From Novispirillum itersonii subsp. itersonii ATCC 12639 (GTDB lineage Bacteria; Pseudomonadota; Alphaproteobacteria; Rhodospirillales; Rhodospirillaceae), in NCBI RefSeq assembly GCF_000381985.1, contig NZ_KB907338.1:62001-126000 (forward strand): a stretch of 64,000 nucleotides of DNA. The letters are read 5' to 3'. The notes beneath the pieces were generated by a model. That model ran no database searches. It had not been told where the DNA came from and saw only the letters and a program-made list of their open reading frames with translations. Made by a program: the position numbers and the translations under genes. This document shows, in pieces, positions 1 to 9,600 of this stretch. The number at the start of each line of letters is the position of its first letter. Position 1 is the first letter of the stretch.

Positions 1-138
1 AGGGTGCCGGTGATCATCCTTGCACGCTCCATTGACTCCGCGTTGCGTCCCGCGGTTTTACGCCTACAGCACAGACAGCCCGCCTGTGGCCGGGATCACC
101 CCGGCCCGGGGCGAGGCCTTGCAAATCGGCGCGACTAT

Positions 139-250
139 GGACCAAAACCCCGCCGGGGTCCAGTCTAAGGAGTCATAAAACCTGAGACCGCGCCCGGCGG
201 GGTGGGGGACCAAAACCCCGCCGGGGTCCAGCCCAAGGAGTCATAAAACC
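139..250. repeat. Direct repeat, two 44-bp copies
   Basis: Two copies (139-182 and 207-250) differ at only two positions and start 68 bp apart. Each contains the small stem ACCCC-GCC-GGGGT followed by an AAGGAGTCATAAAACC tail. No gene is visible in 1-457; apart from this repeat the stretch has only a GGCCGGG/CCCGGCC hairpin near 87-106. The repeat could be a regulatory leader duplication or part of a dispersed family; nothing here decides. Confidence 0.85.
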
Positions 251-457
251 CGGCATACCCTCCTCTCCGGGAAGGCATGATCAGACCTTGTGCCCCCCGC
301 AGGAGGTTACGGATCGGGAACCGGAGAATGCGGTAACCAAAGGAAATCAGGTTGCCCCCGGTAACAGCGCTGCCTATCGTTTTGCCTGCACCGGTGCTGC
401 GGTTCTGGCCAACCGTTCTTTCTGGCTCTGTCCTGTCTCTTATAAAGGAGTGACACG

Positions 458-862
458 ATGACCCCCCAGCCTTCCCCGGCGGCGGAAGCCCCGGTGTTTG
501 ACCGTATCACCGCTGTGCTGCACCAGTATTTTGATGCCCTGTATTTCTGCGATACCGCGCTGTTGCAGGCGGTGTTTCACCCGCAGGCGGTCTATGCCAC
601 GGCGGACGAGACGCCGTTTCTGTTCCGCACCATGGCGGAGTATGTGCCGGTGGTGGCGGCGCGGCAGTCCCCGGCATCGCGGGGGGAGCCCCGGCGCGAC
701 CACATCGACGGCATTGATCTGGCCGGGGCCAATACCGCCCGCGCCCGGGTCCGCTGTTCCATCGGTGACCGCGATTTCGTCGACTTCCTGACGCTGGTGC
801 AGGTTGACGGCCAGTGGCGGATCATCGCCAAAGTGTTCCAGATCATCGAAAGGGGGGCCTGA
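458..862 (+). CDS. NTF2-like (SnoaL/lumazine-binding type) small protein
   Basis: This 134-residue protein has the size and pattern of the NTF2-like cone fold: an N-terminal helix pair (ITAVLHQYFDALYFCD), then HPQAVY, and a C-terminal strand pair ending DFLTLVQVDGQWRIIAKVFQ, typical of the Lumazine_bd_2/SnoaL-like family. Such proteins bind or isomerise small molecules, but no catalytic residue can be assigned. AAAGGAG lies 7-13 bases before the ATG, which fixes the start. Only 3 bases separate it from the tautomerase gene, so the two are probably one transcript and may act on the same unsaturated or carbonyl compound. The substrate is unknown. Confidence 0.75.
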   Translation: MTPQPSPAAEAPVFDRITAVLHQYFDALYFCDTALLQAVFHPQAVYATADETPFLFRTMAEYVPVVAARQSPASRGEPRRDHIDGIDLAGANTARARVRCSIGDRDFVDFLTLVQVDGQWRIIAKVFQIIERGA

Positions 863-865
863 CCC

Positions 866-1069
866 ATGCCCTATGTCAATATCAAGATCACCCGTGAAGG
901 CGCGACCCCGGCCCAGAAGGCCGAACTGATCCGGGGGGTCACCGACCTGCTGGCCCGGGTGCTGGATAAAAACCCGGCGACCACCTTTGTGGTTATTGAC
1001 GAGGTGGCGCTGGAAGACTGGGGCGTCGGCGGTGTGCCGGTAGAAGAATACCGCCGCAGCCTGAAATAG
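866..1069 (+). CDS. 4-oxalocrotonate tautomerase family protein
   Basis: A 67-residue protein starting MPYVNIKITREG. After methionine removal Pro-1 would be the catalytic base of the 4-OT tautomerase superfamily, and the beta-alpha-beta pattern with TTFVVIDEV in the second strand fits. Members form hexamers or dimers and convert enol and keto forms of unsaturated acids. It follows the NTF2-like gene by 3 bases and precedes an ene-reductase, so the three may form a small set dealing with alpha,beta-unsaturated carbonyls. That link is inference from position. Whether it is a true 4-OT or a paralogue of other specificity cannot be told. Confidence 0.85.
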   Translation: MPYVNIKITREGATPAQKAELIRGVTDLLARVLDKNPATTFVVIDEVALEDWGVGGVPVEEYRRSLK

Positions 1070-1188
1070 ACGCCCACAGGCATTTTGCCCCTCGCGCAAC
1101 CGGCGGGGCCGTCCCTAGATGCGGGGTCTGTTCCTGTCTTCTTCGGGCGGCCCCGCGCCGGGCCTGCCCCTGCCGGAGTCCCACCGTC

Positions 1189-2271
1189 ATGACCGATCTG
1201 TTTACCCCCCTGCGTCTGGGCGATCTGGATCTGCCCAACCGTGTCATCATGGCCCCGCTGACCCGCGCCCGCGCCGGGGCCGGGCGGGTGCCCACCCCGC
1301 TGATGGCCGCCTATTACGCCCAGCGGGCCTCCGCCGGGCTGATTCTGTCAGAAGCCACCTCGGTCAGCCCGCAGGGGGTCGGCTACCCCGATACCCCCGG
1401 CCTGTGGTCGGAAGAGCAGGTGCAGGGCTGGGCACAGGTGACGCGGGCGGTGCATGCGGCGGGCGGGCGCATCTATGCCCAGCTGTGGCATGTTGGCCGG
1501 GTGTCGCATTCCAGCCTGCTGGCCAGCCTGCTAGACGGGGCGCTGCCGGTGGCCCCCAGCGCCATCGCCATGACCGGCCATGTCAGCCTGCTGCGCCCCA
1601 AGCAGCCCTATGAGGTGCCGCGCGCGCTGGAGACCGCCGAGCTGGCCGGAATCGTCGCGGATTACCGCCGCGCGGCCGAAAATGCCCGCCGCGCCGGGTT
1701 TGACGGTGTCGAAATCCACGGGGCCAACGGCTATCTGCTCGACCAGTTTCTGCATGACGGCACCAACACCCGCACCGATGGCTATGGCGGCAGCATCGAA
1801 AACCGCGCCCGCCTGCTGCTGGAGGTCACCGACGCCGTCACCGCCGTCTGGGGCAAGGACCGGGTCGGGGTGCATCTGTCGCCGCGCGGCGATGCCCACG
1901 AGGTCAGCGACAGCAACCCCCGGGCCCTGTTCAGCCATGTGGTCACCGCCCTCAGCCAGCGCGGCATCGCCTTTCTGTGCGTGCGCGAAGGGCTGGACGG
2001 CCCGCGTCTGGGGCCGGATCTGCGGGCGCTGTTCAAGGGGGTCTACATCGCCAACGAAGGCTTTACCGGCGAAACGGCAGAGCAGGTGATCGCCGCCGGG
2101 GAGGCCGACGCCGTGGCCTTCGGCAAGGATTTTATCGCCACCCCCGACCTGCCGCGCCGTCTGGCCGACGGCCAGCCCTTGAATCCCCCGGACCCCGATA
2201 CCTTTTATGGGGCATGGCTGGACGATAAACGGGTCGGCTATGTCGATTATCCGGCGCTGGCTCTGGCCTGA
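1189..2271 (+). CDS. nemA: Old Yellow Enzyme family alkene reductase
   Basis: A 360-residue FMN-dependent ene-reductase of the NemA/OYE class. It shows PNRVIMAPLTRARA at residues 16-29, AQLWHVGRVS for the FMN/substrate pocket, GFDGVEIHGANGYLLDQFLHD with the conserved H and N that bind substrate carbonyl, and the TRTDGYGGSIENRARLLLEV signature. Such enzymes reduce activated C=C bonds of enals, maleimides and nitro compounds with NAD(P)H in the cytoplasm. The start follows a GGAG ribosome site 8-12 bases upstream. Length matches the family (about 360). It is separated by about 120 bp from the tautomerase gene and ends just before a strong terminator. The exact substrate is unknown; the symbol is by family resemblance. 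Confidence 0.9.
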   Translation: MTDLFTPLRLGDLDLPNRVIMAPLTRARAGAGRVPTPLMAAYYAQRASAGLILSEATSVSPQGVGYPDTPGLWSEEQVQGWAQVTRAVHAAGGRIYAQLWHVGRVSHSSLLASLLDGALPVAPSAIAMTGHVSLLRPKQPYEVPRALETAELAGIVADYRRAAENARRAGFDGVEIHGANGYLLDQFLHDGTNTRTDGYGGSIENRARLLLEVTDAVTAVWGKDRVGVHLSPRGDAHEVSDSNPRALFSHVVTALSQRGIAFLCVREGLDGPRLGPDLRALFKGVYIANEGFTGETAEQVIAAGEADAVAFGKDFIATPDLPRRLADGQPLNPPDPDTFYGAWLDDKRVGYVDYPALALA

Positions 2272-2328
2272 ATTTTGGCTGTCTGCATATGACTGGCGGG
2301 CGAAAGACGCGCCGGAAACAACACCCTG

Positions 2329-2358
2329 CGGGACGGCTGCGCGCCGTCCCGTTTTTTT
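2329..2358 (+). terminator. Rho-independent terminator after the ene-reductase gene
   Basis: A perfect 9-bp stem (CGGGACGGC at 2329-2337, GCCGTCCCG at 2343-2351) with a 5-base loop is followed by seven T residues. It lies 58 bp after the stop codon. Confidence 0.92.
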
Positions 2359-2713
2359 GTGCCGGTTTTCTGCCGCGACCGTCGGTATACATCGTATTTT
2401 ACGCAGTGCGCCCCGTCACAGGCAGGGGCCGGGGAATGGGCTAGCGTCCACGACATCTGGTGTCTCTGGCGCGTTTTACGTCCAGCCATGGTGTTTTCCG
2501 TGGTGGGGGCGGCGGGCCTGTGTCTGCGGATTGGAATGGCTCCGGGGTGCCGGAGTCGGCGGTTGGTCCGGCGCATTTCCGGCCTTGTCGGGCGACGCGG
2601 GCCACGGACCAGACCGCAGGTTTTTGCAACCGAAAAAAGGGTTGTCAGACCGTGAAAACGTGGTTGATGTGACCGGCCCGGATGCGTAGTGTTGTGGCCG
2701 CAACTGCACAAAA

Positions 2714-2729
2714 ACACCATATCTTGTGC
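2714..2729 (+). promoter_or_regulatory. NrdR-like box upstream of nrdJ
   Basis: ACACCATATCTTGTGC matches 13 of 16 positions of the consensus I know for NrdR boxes (ACACWATATATWGTGT) and keeps the CAC...GTG symmetry. It lies about 385 bp before the nrdJ start, inside an 841-bp stretch (2272-3112) with no credible gene. NrdR normally binds paired boxes three helical turns apart; no convincing second box was found, so the assignment is tentative. Confidence 0.4.
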
Positions 2730-2951
2730 GGCAGCGGCTTTTGCCCCTTAAGTCTGGGGGGCAGGCAGCCGACGCCGGAGACAACGTTGTGACCTGTGTG
2801 GGCTGTGACCTGTGTTGCCGCCGGGCGTCAGACCCCCCGGTGCAGGCATCAGCAGACTGATTTTTCGTGAACGGCGTCGGGCCGGTTCTGCCCCCAGTGC
2901 GTGTAGGGGATGCGCGCTGACGGTATCGCTTTGCCCGGACACCGCCGTTTG

Positions 2952-3015
2952 GTTTGGGTGCCGGGCCCGCTGCGGGCGGGTCTGTTTGGGTACCGGGCCC
3001 GCCGTGGGCGGGTCT
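2952..3015. repeat. Tandem 32-bp repeat in the nrdJ leader
   Basis: Two adjacent 32-bp copies (2952-2983, 2984-3015) begin GTTTGGGT and end GGGCGGGTCT with few mismatches. They end about 100 bp before the nrdJ start codon. They are GC-rich and self-complementary (CGGGCCCG), so they could fold in the mRNA. No recognisable riboswitch is formed. Confidence 0.8.
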
Positions 3016-3112
3016 GGCGGATTTTAGGATCAGGCCGGGACAAGAGACAGGCGCGGGGCACAGCCGCGCCGGAGCCCGGCGGACAGTCACTGACAGAAAG
3101 GGCAGCGGTGGG

Positions 3113-6100
3113 ATGAAGTTCGCGCGTTTGTTCACCAAGGACGGTGTCTCCCCCTATGCGGACATCGCGTTCCGCACGACAGCGTCCGAGATCCGCAACC
3201 CGGATGGGTCGGTGGTGTTCCGGCAGACCGATATCGCGGTGCCGGCGGCATGGTCGCAGGTGGCCTGCGATGTGCTGGCGCAGAAGTACTTCCGCCGCCG
3301 TGGCGTGCCCGCCGCCCTGACCCCGGTGAAAGAAAAAGGCGTGCCGGACTGGCTGTGGCGCCGCGCCCCCGACACCGCCACCCTGTCAAAGCTGCCGGAA
3401 GACGCCCGCAGCGGCGGCGAGACCGACGCCCGGCAGGTGTTTGACCGTCTGGCCGGCACCTGGACCTACTGGGGCTGGAAAGGCCGCCACTTTGACGGCG
3501 AGGCCGACGCCCGCGCCTTTTATGACGAAATGCGCTATATGCTGGCGATGCAGATGGGCGCCCCCAATTCCCCGCAGTGGTTCAACACCGGGCTGCACTG
3601 GGCCTATGGCATCGACAGCGCCGGGCAGGGGCACTTTTATGTTGACCCGGAGACGAAGGCGCTGGTCCGCTCCTCCTCGGCGTATGAACATCCGCAGCCG
3701 CATGCCTGCTTTATTCAGTCCATCGCCGACGATCTGGTCAACGACGGCGGCATCATGGATCTGTGGGTGCGCGAGGCGCGGCTGTTTAAGTACGGCTCCG
3801 GCACCGGCACCAACTTCTCCACCCTGCGCGGCGAGAGCGAGCCGCTGGCCGGGGGCGGCAGATCTTCCGGGCTGATGAGCTTCCTGAAGATCGGTGACCG
3901 CGCCGCCGGGGCCATCAAGTCCGGCGGCACCACCCGCCGCGCCGCCAAAATGGTGATCGTTGATGTTGACCACCCCGATGTCGAAGCCTTTATCGACTGG
4001 AAAGTGGTGGAAGAGCAGAAGGTCGCGGCGCTGGTCGCCGGATCAAAAGCCTGCCGCCGCCACCTGACGGCGGTGTTTAACGCCATCACCGGCTGGGGGG
4101 CCCCCGGCGAAAGCGCCGCCGCCGGTGAAGGCCGCTTTGACCCGGCGGTCAACGTCACCCTGCGCCAGGCGATCCGCGCCGCCCGCCGCGCCGACGTGCC
4201 CGACAATGTCATTCAGCGCACCATCCTGCTGGCGAAGCAGGGCTTCAGCAGCATCGAGTTTCCCGAATACGACACCGACTGGGATTCCGAGGCCTATGTC
4301 ACCGTGGCGGGCCAGAACTCCAACAACTCGGTGCGGGTCACCAATGCCTTTCTGGATGCGGTGCGCACCGGTGCCGACTGGTCGCTGATCCGCCGTACCG
4401 ACGGCAAACCGGCGAAAACCCTGAAGGCCCGCGCCCTGTGGGAAAAAATCGGCGAAGCGGCCTGGGCCTGCGCCGACCCCGGCCTGCAATACGACACCAC
4501 CATCAACGAATGGCACACCTGCCCGCAGTCGGGCCGGATCAACGGGTCTAACCCGTGTTCTGAATACATGTTTCTTGATGATACCGCCTGCAATCTGGCA
4601 TCGCTGAACCTGATGCAGTTCCGCAATGCTGACGGCAGCTTTGCGGTGGCGGCGTTTGAGCATGCGGTGCGGCTGTGGACCGTGGTGCTGGAAGTGTCGG
4701 TGCTGATGGCGCAGTTCCCCTCGGCCCGCATTGCCGAGCGGTCGTACCGCTACCGCACGCTGGGGCTGGGCTATGCCAACATCGGCGGCCTGCTGATGGC
4801 CAACGGCATCCCCTATGATTCTGACGAGGGCCGCGCCCTGTGCGGGGCGATCTCGGCCCTGATGACCGGCGGGGCCTATGCCACCTCGGCGGAAATGGCG
4901 GCGGAACTCGGGGCCTTTGACGGCTTTGCCGATAACCGCGCCGACATGCTGCGGGTGATCCGCAACCACCGCCGCGCCGCCCACGGGCTGGCCGATGGCT
5001 ATGAAGGGCTGACCATCCGCCCGGTGCCGCTGGATGGCCGGTCGTGCCATGACCCGAAGGTGGTGGAAGCCGCCCGCGCCGCGTGGGACCGCGCCCTGAC
5101 ACTGGGCGAGGCGCACGGCTTCCGCAATGCGCAGGTCAGCGTGATTGCCCCGACCGGCACCATCGGGCTGGTGATGGACTGCGACACCACCGGCATCGAG
5201 CCTGATTTCGCGCTGGTGAAGTATAAAAAGCTGGCGGGCGGCGGATACTTCAAGATCATCAACCGCATGGTGCCGCTGGCGTTGCAGACGCTGGGCTACG
5301 CCCCGGCGGAGAGTGACGCCATCATCGCCTATGCCACCGGCCACGGTACGCTGGTGCAGGCCCCGCACATCAACCATGACAGCCTGCGGGCCAAAGGCTT
5401 CACCACCGCCGTGCTGGATAAGGTGGAACAGGCGCTGAAGAGTGCCTATGACATCAAGTTTGTCTTTAACAAATGGACGCTGGGCGAAGACTTCTGCCTG
5501 CATACGCTGGGCCTGTCGGCGGCGCAGCTGGACAACCCCGGCTTTGACCTGCTGGCGGCGCTGGGCTTTACCAAGGCGCAGATTGATGCCGCCAATACCC
5601 ACGTCTGCGGGGCGATGACGCTGGAAGGCGCGCCGCACCTGAAGGCGGATCACCTGCCGGTGTTTGACTGCGCCAACCCCTGCGGGCGGCTGGGCAGGCG
5701 GTATCTGTCGGTGGGCAGCCACATCCACATGATGGCGGCGGCGCAGCCGTTTATCTCCGGGGCGATTTCCAAGACCATCAACATGCCCGGCACCGCCACG
5801 GTGCAGGACTGCATGGCCGCTTACGAGCTGTCATGGTCGCTGGGCCTGAAGGCCAACGCCCTGTACCGCGACGGGTCGAAGCTGTCGCAGCCGTTGCAGT
5901 CGGCGCTGATCGACGACAGCTTACCCGATGACGGGGCCGAAGACGCGGCGCTGGACCTGATCGAGGCGGTAAAGGCCGCCCCGACCCCGGAAAAAGCGGT
6001 GGCGGTGGCCGAAAAGATTGCCGAAAAAGTGATTCACCGCGCCGTGCGCCGCCGCATGCCGGACCGCCGCAAGGGCTATACCCAGAAGGCGGTGGTCGGC

Positions 6101-6838
6101 GGCCACAAGGTTTATCTGCGCACCGGGGAATACGAAGACGGCACGCTGGGCGAAATCTTCGTCGATATGCATAAGGAAGGGGCGGCGTTCCGGTCGCTGA
6201 TGAACAACTTCGCCATCGCGGTGTCGATCGGCCTGCAATACGGCGTGCCGCTGGAAGAGTTTGTCGAGGCCTTCACCTTTGTGCGGTTTGAGCCATCAGG
6301 GATGGTGGAAGGCAACGACGCCATCAAAATGGCGACCTCAATCCTTGATTACCTGTTCCGCGAAGTGGCGATCAGCTACCTCGGGCGGACCGATCTGGCC
6401 CACGTCATCCCGGAAGACACCCACCCGGATACACTGGGCGACGGCCACGACGAAGGCGACCTTGCCCACTGGGGCGGCACGCTGGTGGAACGCACGGTGT
6501 CAAAGGGCTATGTGCGCTCTTCTGACCTGAAGAACCTTGTGGTGCTGCGGGCCGGTGCCGAAGAAGCCCCCAAGGCCACCGCCGTGGCCGGCGGGGCTGG
6601 TGGGGCCGGTGGGGCCACGGTGCAGACCCTGCACACCCACACCCATTACGAGGCGGTGACGGTGGATACCACCGTGACCGGATCCAGCCGGGTGGACACC
6701 CGCCTCGGCAAAATCCGCGAAGCCCGGATGAAGGGCTATGAAGGCGACAGCTGCGGCGAATGCGGCAACTTCACGCTGGTGCGCAACGGCACCTGCATGA
6801 AGTGCGACACCTGCGGATCAACCAGCGGCTGCTCGTAA
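3113..6838 (+). CDS. nrdJ: Vitamin B12-dependent (class II) ribonucleotide reductase
   Basis: A 1241-residue adenosylcobalamin-dependent ribonucleotide reductase that makes deoxyribonucleotides with or without oxygen. Visible marks are [19 protein letters not shown] near residue 155, the finger-loop cysteine segment [16 protein letters not shown] near 480, [20 protein letters not shown] near 680, and a C-terminal cluster CGECGNFTL...[14 protein letters not shown], the zinc/redox cysteine tail of this subfamily. Length fits alphaproteobacterial NrdJ (about 1200-1250). The frame is open from 2954, but ATG 3113 is preferred: it starts with the family-typical [10 protein letters not shown] and follows GGTGGG. 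No nrdA/B or nrdD gene is in the window. The enzyme depends on cobalamin, and cobC and cobL lie further along. Confidence 0.97.
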   Translation: MKFARLFTKDGVSPYADIAFRTTASEIRNPDGSVVFRQTDIAVPAAWSQVACDVLAQKYFRRRGVPAALTPVKEKGVPDWLWRRAPDTATLSKLPEDARSGGETDARQVFDRLAGTWTYWGWKGRHFDGEADARAFYDEMRYMLAMQMGAPNSPQWFNTGLHWAYGIDSAGQGHFYVDPETKALVRSSSAYEHPQPHACFIQSIADDLVNDGGIMDLWVREARLFKYGSGTGTNFSTLRGESEPLAGGGRSSGLMSFLKIGDRAAGAIKSGGTTRRAAKMVIVDVDHPDVEAFIDWKVVEEQKVAALVAGSKACRRHLTAVFNAITGWGAPGESAAAGEGRFDPAVNVTLRQAIRAARRADVPDNVIQRTILLAKQGFSSIEFPEYDTDWDSEAYVTVAGQNSNNSVRVTNAFLDAVRTGADWSLIRRTDGKPAKTLKARALWEKIGEAAWACADPGLQYDTTINEWHTCPQSGRINGSNPCSEYMFLDDTACNLASLNLMQFRNADGSFAVAAFEHAVRLWTVVLEVSVLMAQFPSARIAERSYRYRTLGLGYANIGGLLMANGIPYDSDEGRALCGAISALMTGGAYATSAEMAAELGAFDGFADNRADMLRVIRNHRRAAHGLADGYEGLTIRPVPLDGRSCHDPKVVEAARAAWDRALTLGEAHGFRNAQVSVIAPTGTIGLVMDCDTTGIEPDFALVKYKKLAGGGYFKIINRMVPLALQTLGYAPAESDAIIAYATGHGTLVQAPHINHDSLRAKGFTTAVLDKVEQALKSAYDIKFVFNKWTLGEDFCLHTLGLSAAQLDNPGFDLLAALGFTKAQIDAANTHVCGAMTLEGAPHLKADHLPVFDCANPCGRLGRRYLSVGSHIHMMAAAQPFISGAISKTINMPGTATVQDCMAAYELSWSLGLKANALYRDGSKLSQPLQSALIDDSLPDDGAEDAALDLIEAVKAAPTPEKAVAVAEKIAEKVIHRAVRRRMPDRRKGYTQKAVVGGHKVYLRTGEYEDGTLGEIFVDMHKEGAAFRSLMNNFAIAVSIGLQYGVPLEEFVEAFTFVRFEPSGMVEGNDAIKMATSILDYLFREVAISYLGRTDLAHVIPEDTHPDTLGDGHDEGDLAHWGGTLVERTVSKGYVRSSDLKNLVVLRAGAEEAPKATAVAGGAGGAGGATVQTLHTHTHYEAVTVDTTVTGSSRVDTRLGKIREARMKGYEGDSCGECGNFTLVRNGTCMKCDTCGSTSGCS

Positions 6839-6893
6839 GCACCGCCGCTGCTGCCACAAACCGACCGACCGGGGCGTGTGTAACCCGGTTTTA

Positions 6894-6931
6894 CCCCACA
6901 GGCAGCCCCGGCGAGGGGGCCGCCTGTGGGG
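6894..6931. other. Strong hairpin downstream of nrdJ
   Basis: CCCCACAGGC (6894-6903) pairs with GCCTGTGGGG (6922-6931). It lies 56 bp after the nrdJ stop. There is no T-tract, so it may be a 3'-end stabiliser or Rho-linked end rather than a classical terminator. Confidence 0.6.
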
Positions 6932-6952
6932 GCGTCGCAGGCTTAATTCGCG

Positions 6953-6981
6953 CCATCAAATGTCGGGACTAAACACCTAAG
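6953..6981. repeat. Solitary IS481-type terminal inverted repeat
   Basis: The 29 bases match 26 of 29 positions of the right end (55400-55428) of the intact IS481-family element in this window and share GGGACTAAACACCTAAG exactly. In this orientation the element body would lie to the left, where there is only the nrdJ tail, so the element is lost. The repeat sits exactly where GC content drops at the start of the accessory island. Confidence 0.8.
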
Positions 6982-7400
6982 TCACTGCTTCGCCATGTTT
7001 TCAGTTCTTTATTCATCTGCCATCGATCAATAAAGGTGGATGGTTTGTGAGAGATATAAAGGATGAACCATGCGGAAAAGATCATGCAAAAGCCAATAAT
7101 AATAGAGATTGAACTTTTCCAGTATGCAGCATGAGGTATCGCATTGACTCCAATGGCTATCGTAATAGTGCTGTAAAAAGTTATAATAAATGATTCTATG
7201 GCAATGATTATTGTAAAAATTTTTGACGCTTTGCTTTTTTGTTCATCCATACTTTTATTGCGTTTAAAAATATGTTGTGAAAATTTTTTTCCGGGAAGGC
7301 TGCCGATGTAGGCCCGATAGGCCCCTGCAGTGGTCAGTAAGATGCCGATGTTTGCCAAAGATGTGCCGCGGGTTGCATATTCCGTAAAGAGGTCAAGCAT
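6969..7400 (-). CDS. Small two-helix membrane protein, C-terminus cut by an IS end
   Basis: A 143-residue protein from the ATG at 7400, reading MLDLFTEYATRGTSLANIG. It has a basic segment (KKFSQHIFKRNKSMDEQKSKASK) and two strong hydrophobic helices, IFTIIIAIESFIITFYSTITIAIGV and the segment around SISIIIGFCMIFSAWFILYI. The last residues (SDLGV) and the stop are encoded by the solitary IS inverted repeat, so the native C-terminus may be missing. It is AT-rich compared with all neighbours and is transcribed away from the DUF2075 gene, about 107 bp apart. A longer start at 7556 would overlap that gene and is less likely. I do not recognise the family. A small membrane protein beside a nuclease/NTPase could be an effector, but that is speculation. 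Confidence 0.55.
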   Translation of the reverse strand: MLDLFTEYATRGTSLANIGILLTTAGAYRAYIGSLPGKKFSQHIFKRNKSMDEQKSKASKIFTIIIAIESFIITFYSTITIAIGVNAIPHAAYWKSSISIIIGFCMIFSAWFILYISHKPSTFIDRWQMNKELKTWRSSDLGV

Positions 7401-7507
7401 ATCGGTAAAGTTCCCTGGAGGTTTTGAGGGATATCCTCTGCCATAAACCCCTATAGGATGTATTGTCTGCTGTCGGGAAAAATCTGCTCCTGAGAGGATG
7501 CGCTTTG

Positions 7508-9475
7508 ATGATTGTTGCCTACTATGCTGCTCAGACTGTCGATTTTTTGCGGGCATCGGACGAGCAAGTTCTTGGGGCTTTGGCGCAGCATCACCAGCAT
7601 GCTTTAGAGCATCAGCAGCGCAATGCGTGGATGCAGGAAATTCGTTACCTCCGACAGGTTCTGGCTGTGGTTCCTGATGGGTTTCTTTTCTTAGAGTTTT
7701 CCATTCCTCGGGTCGGTAAGCGGGCGGATGCTGTTGTGATCCACGGGGCGGCTGTCTACGTTCTGGAATTCAAGGTTGGATCCAAGAGCTTTGATCGTTA
7801 TGCGTTGGATCAAGTGCATGATTATGCTTTGGATTTGAAAAACTTTCATGCTGGCAGTCATGATCGGGCGATTGTCCCAGTTTTGATCGCGACTGAGGCA
7901 AAAACACCCACGCATGATATGGTTTGGGCTGCCGATGGGGTGGCGACGCCGGTGCTGATTGGGCGGGATGGTTTGGTCGCGGTTTTTGACCAGTCTCTCC
8001 CGCAGACGGTGACGCAAGTGCCTTTGTTGGCTGCTGAGTGGGCGACTTCAGGCTATCGTCCAACACCAACGATTATTGAAGCAGCAGAGGCCCTGTATCG
8101 TCAGCATGCGGTGGTTGAAATTGCTCGCTCTGACGCTGGTGCTAAAAATCTTCAAGAAACGGCCCACTGCATTGCGCAGGTTATTGAGGCATCAAAAAGA
8201 GACAGCAAGAAATCAATCTGCTTTGTGACAGGTGTCCCGGGTGCCGGAAAGACCCTTGCTGGTCTTAATATCGCGACTTTGCGCAAGCATGGGCACCAAG
8301 ATGAGCATGCCGTTTTCTTATCTGGGAATGGTGCTTTGGTTGATGTCCTGCGGGAGGCTTTAACACGCGATCAAGTGTCGCGGGAAAACTGTAAGAAGAC
8401 AGATGCTGAGCGGTCCGTTTGTCAATTTATTCAAAACATTCATCATTTCCGGGATCACTATGTTGATACGGTAGAGGTCCCGTTTGAAAAGGTCGTGGTT
8501 TTTGATGAAGCCCAACGGGCCTGGAATCGTGATCAGACCTCTAAGTTTATGCAGACCAAACGGGGGCATGCCGATTTTAATATGTCGGAGCCTGAGTTTC
8601 TGATCAGCGTCATGGATCGAAACCCAGAGTGGTGCACGGTGATTTGCCTGATTGGCGGCGGGCAGGAAATCAATACTGGCGAGGCCGGCCTTTCAGAGTG
8701 GCTCTCTGCTCTGCGATATCGTTTCCCGCATTGGGCGGTCTATGCCTCAACCGTTTTGGCGGACCCGCATTATGCGCTGGATGATCCGGCGAAAGCTCTG
8801 TTGATCCATGACGATGTACAGAAGCTGTCTGATTTGCATCTATCGGTGTCGCTCCGCTCCTTCCGGGCGGAACAGCTTTCAGCTTTTGTCAGCGAAGTTT
8901 TGGACGGAACACCTCAAGCCGCAGCGCAGATCTATCATGACCTGGGCAATCGCTATCCCATCGCAATCACACGCGATCTTGCTATTGCGCGGACTTGGGT
9001 ACGGAGTAAGGCGCGGGGCAGCGAACGCTATGGCATGTTAGCATCCTCTGGCGCCCTGCGCTTACGGCCGGAGGGTGTGCATGTCAAAGCCGCCATCGAC
9101 CCTGCCAATTGGTTTTTGAATCCGAAGGGAGATGTCCGGGCCTCCTGCGCGTTGGAAGAGGTTGCCACGCAATTTGACGTTCAGGGGCTTGAGTTGGATT
9201 GGGCGGTGGTCTGTTGGGACTTGGATGTCCGGCGGACGGCTGATGCATGGGCTGTCCATCGGTTTAGTGGCACAAAGTGGCAGGCGGTGGCAGATCCGCT
9301 ACGGCGGCGTTATCTCCTTAATACATATCGGGTTCTGATGACGCGGGCTCGGCAGGGTTTTGTTCTGTTCGTCCCCAAGGGGGACCCGGATGATCCGACC
9401 CGCCCCCCTGCCGCTTATGATGCTTTGTATGCCACCCTGCGGGCATGTGGGATTCCTGACGTGGTGGGCGTTTAA
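7508..9475 (+). CDS. PD-(D/E)XK nuclease domain fused to a DUF2075 NTPase/helicase-like domain
   Basis: A 655-residue protein. Residues about 40-110 carry the full pattern of a RecB/Cas4-like nuclease: E44, D74 in RADAVVI, E87-F-K89 in VLEFKVG, and Q102-xxx-Y106 in QVHDY. Residues 235 to the end form a DUF2075 (COG3410) P-loop domain with Walker A GVPGAGKT at 242-249, Walker B VVVFDEAQ at 329-336, a sensor-like CTVICLIGGGQEIN, and a helicase motif VI-like YRVLMTRARQGFVLFV near the C-terminus. ATG 7508 is chosen because GAGAGGA lies 10 bases upstream. GC is clearly lower than in nrdJ. It is followed at 125 bp by a large SF1 helicase in the same direction. Family members are uncharacterised; DNA or RNA cleavage powered by NTP hydrolysis is inferred. 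Confidence 0.85.
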   Translation: MIVAYYAAQTVDFLRASDEQVLGALAQHHQHALEHQQRNAWMQEIRYLRQVLAVVPDGFLFLEFSIPRVGKRADAVVIHGAAVYVLEFKVGSKSFDRYALDQVHDYALDLKNFHAGSHDRAIVPVLIATEAKTPTHDMVWAADGVATPVLIGRDGLVAVFDQSLPQTVTQVPLLAAEWATSGYRPTPTIIEAAEALYRQHAVVEIARSDAGAKNLQETAHCIAQVIEASKRDSKKSICFVTGVPGAGKTLAGLNIATLRKHGHQDEHAVFLSGNGALVDVLREALTRDQVSRENCKKTDAERSVCQFIQNIHHFRDHYVDTVEVPFEKVVVFDEAQRAWNRDQTSKFMQTKRGHADFNMSEPEFLISVMDRNPEWCTVICLIGGGQEINTGEAGLSEWLSALRYRFPHWAVYASTVLADPHYALDDPAKALLIHDDVQKLSDLHLSVSLRSFRAEQLSAFVSEVLDGTPQAAAQIYHDLGNRYPIAITRDLAIARTWVRSKARGSERYGMLASSGALRLRPEGVHVKAAIDPANWFLNPKGDVRASCALEEVATQFDVQGLELDWAVVCWDLDVRRTADAWAVHRFSGTKWQAVADPLRRRYLLNTYRVLMTRARQGFVLFVPKGDPDDPTRPPAAYDALYATLRACGIPDVVGV

Positions 9476-9600
9476 GGTCTCTCCCAGGGGCTAAGGTATC
9501 AACAGTGACCAGGCATGGTCTGCACGTCTTTTGACATCTTTACGCCCGCTAAAGGCGAGTTGTAATCTTAGAGAATCATCCAATCTCCTACCAGGACCCC

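Noticed and set aside
2360-3112. Cobalamin riboswitch before nrdJ
   Set aside because: No B12 box (AGTCAGGA...CCTGCC type) or GCCACTG core could be found on the + strand; GTCAGACCCCCCGG near 2828 is too poor a match.
4043-5728. 561-residue antisense protein inside nrdJ
   Set aside because: It is a mirror frame of a GC-rich, well-supported gene; its composition (His/Arg/Gln-rich) has no domain pattern.
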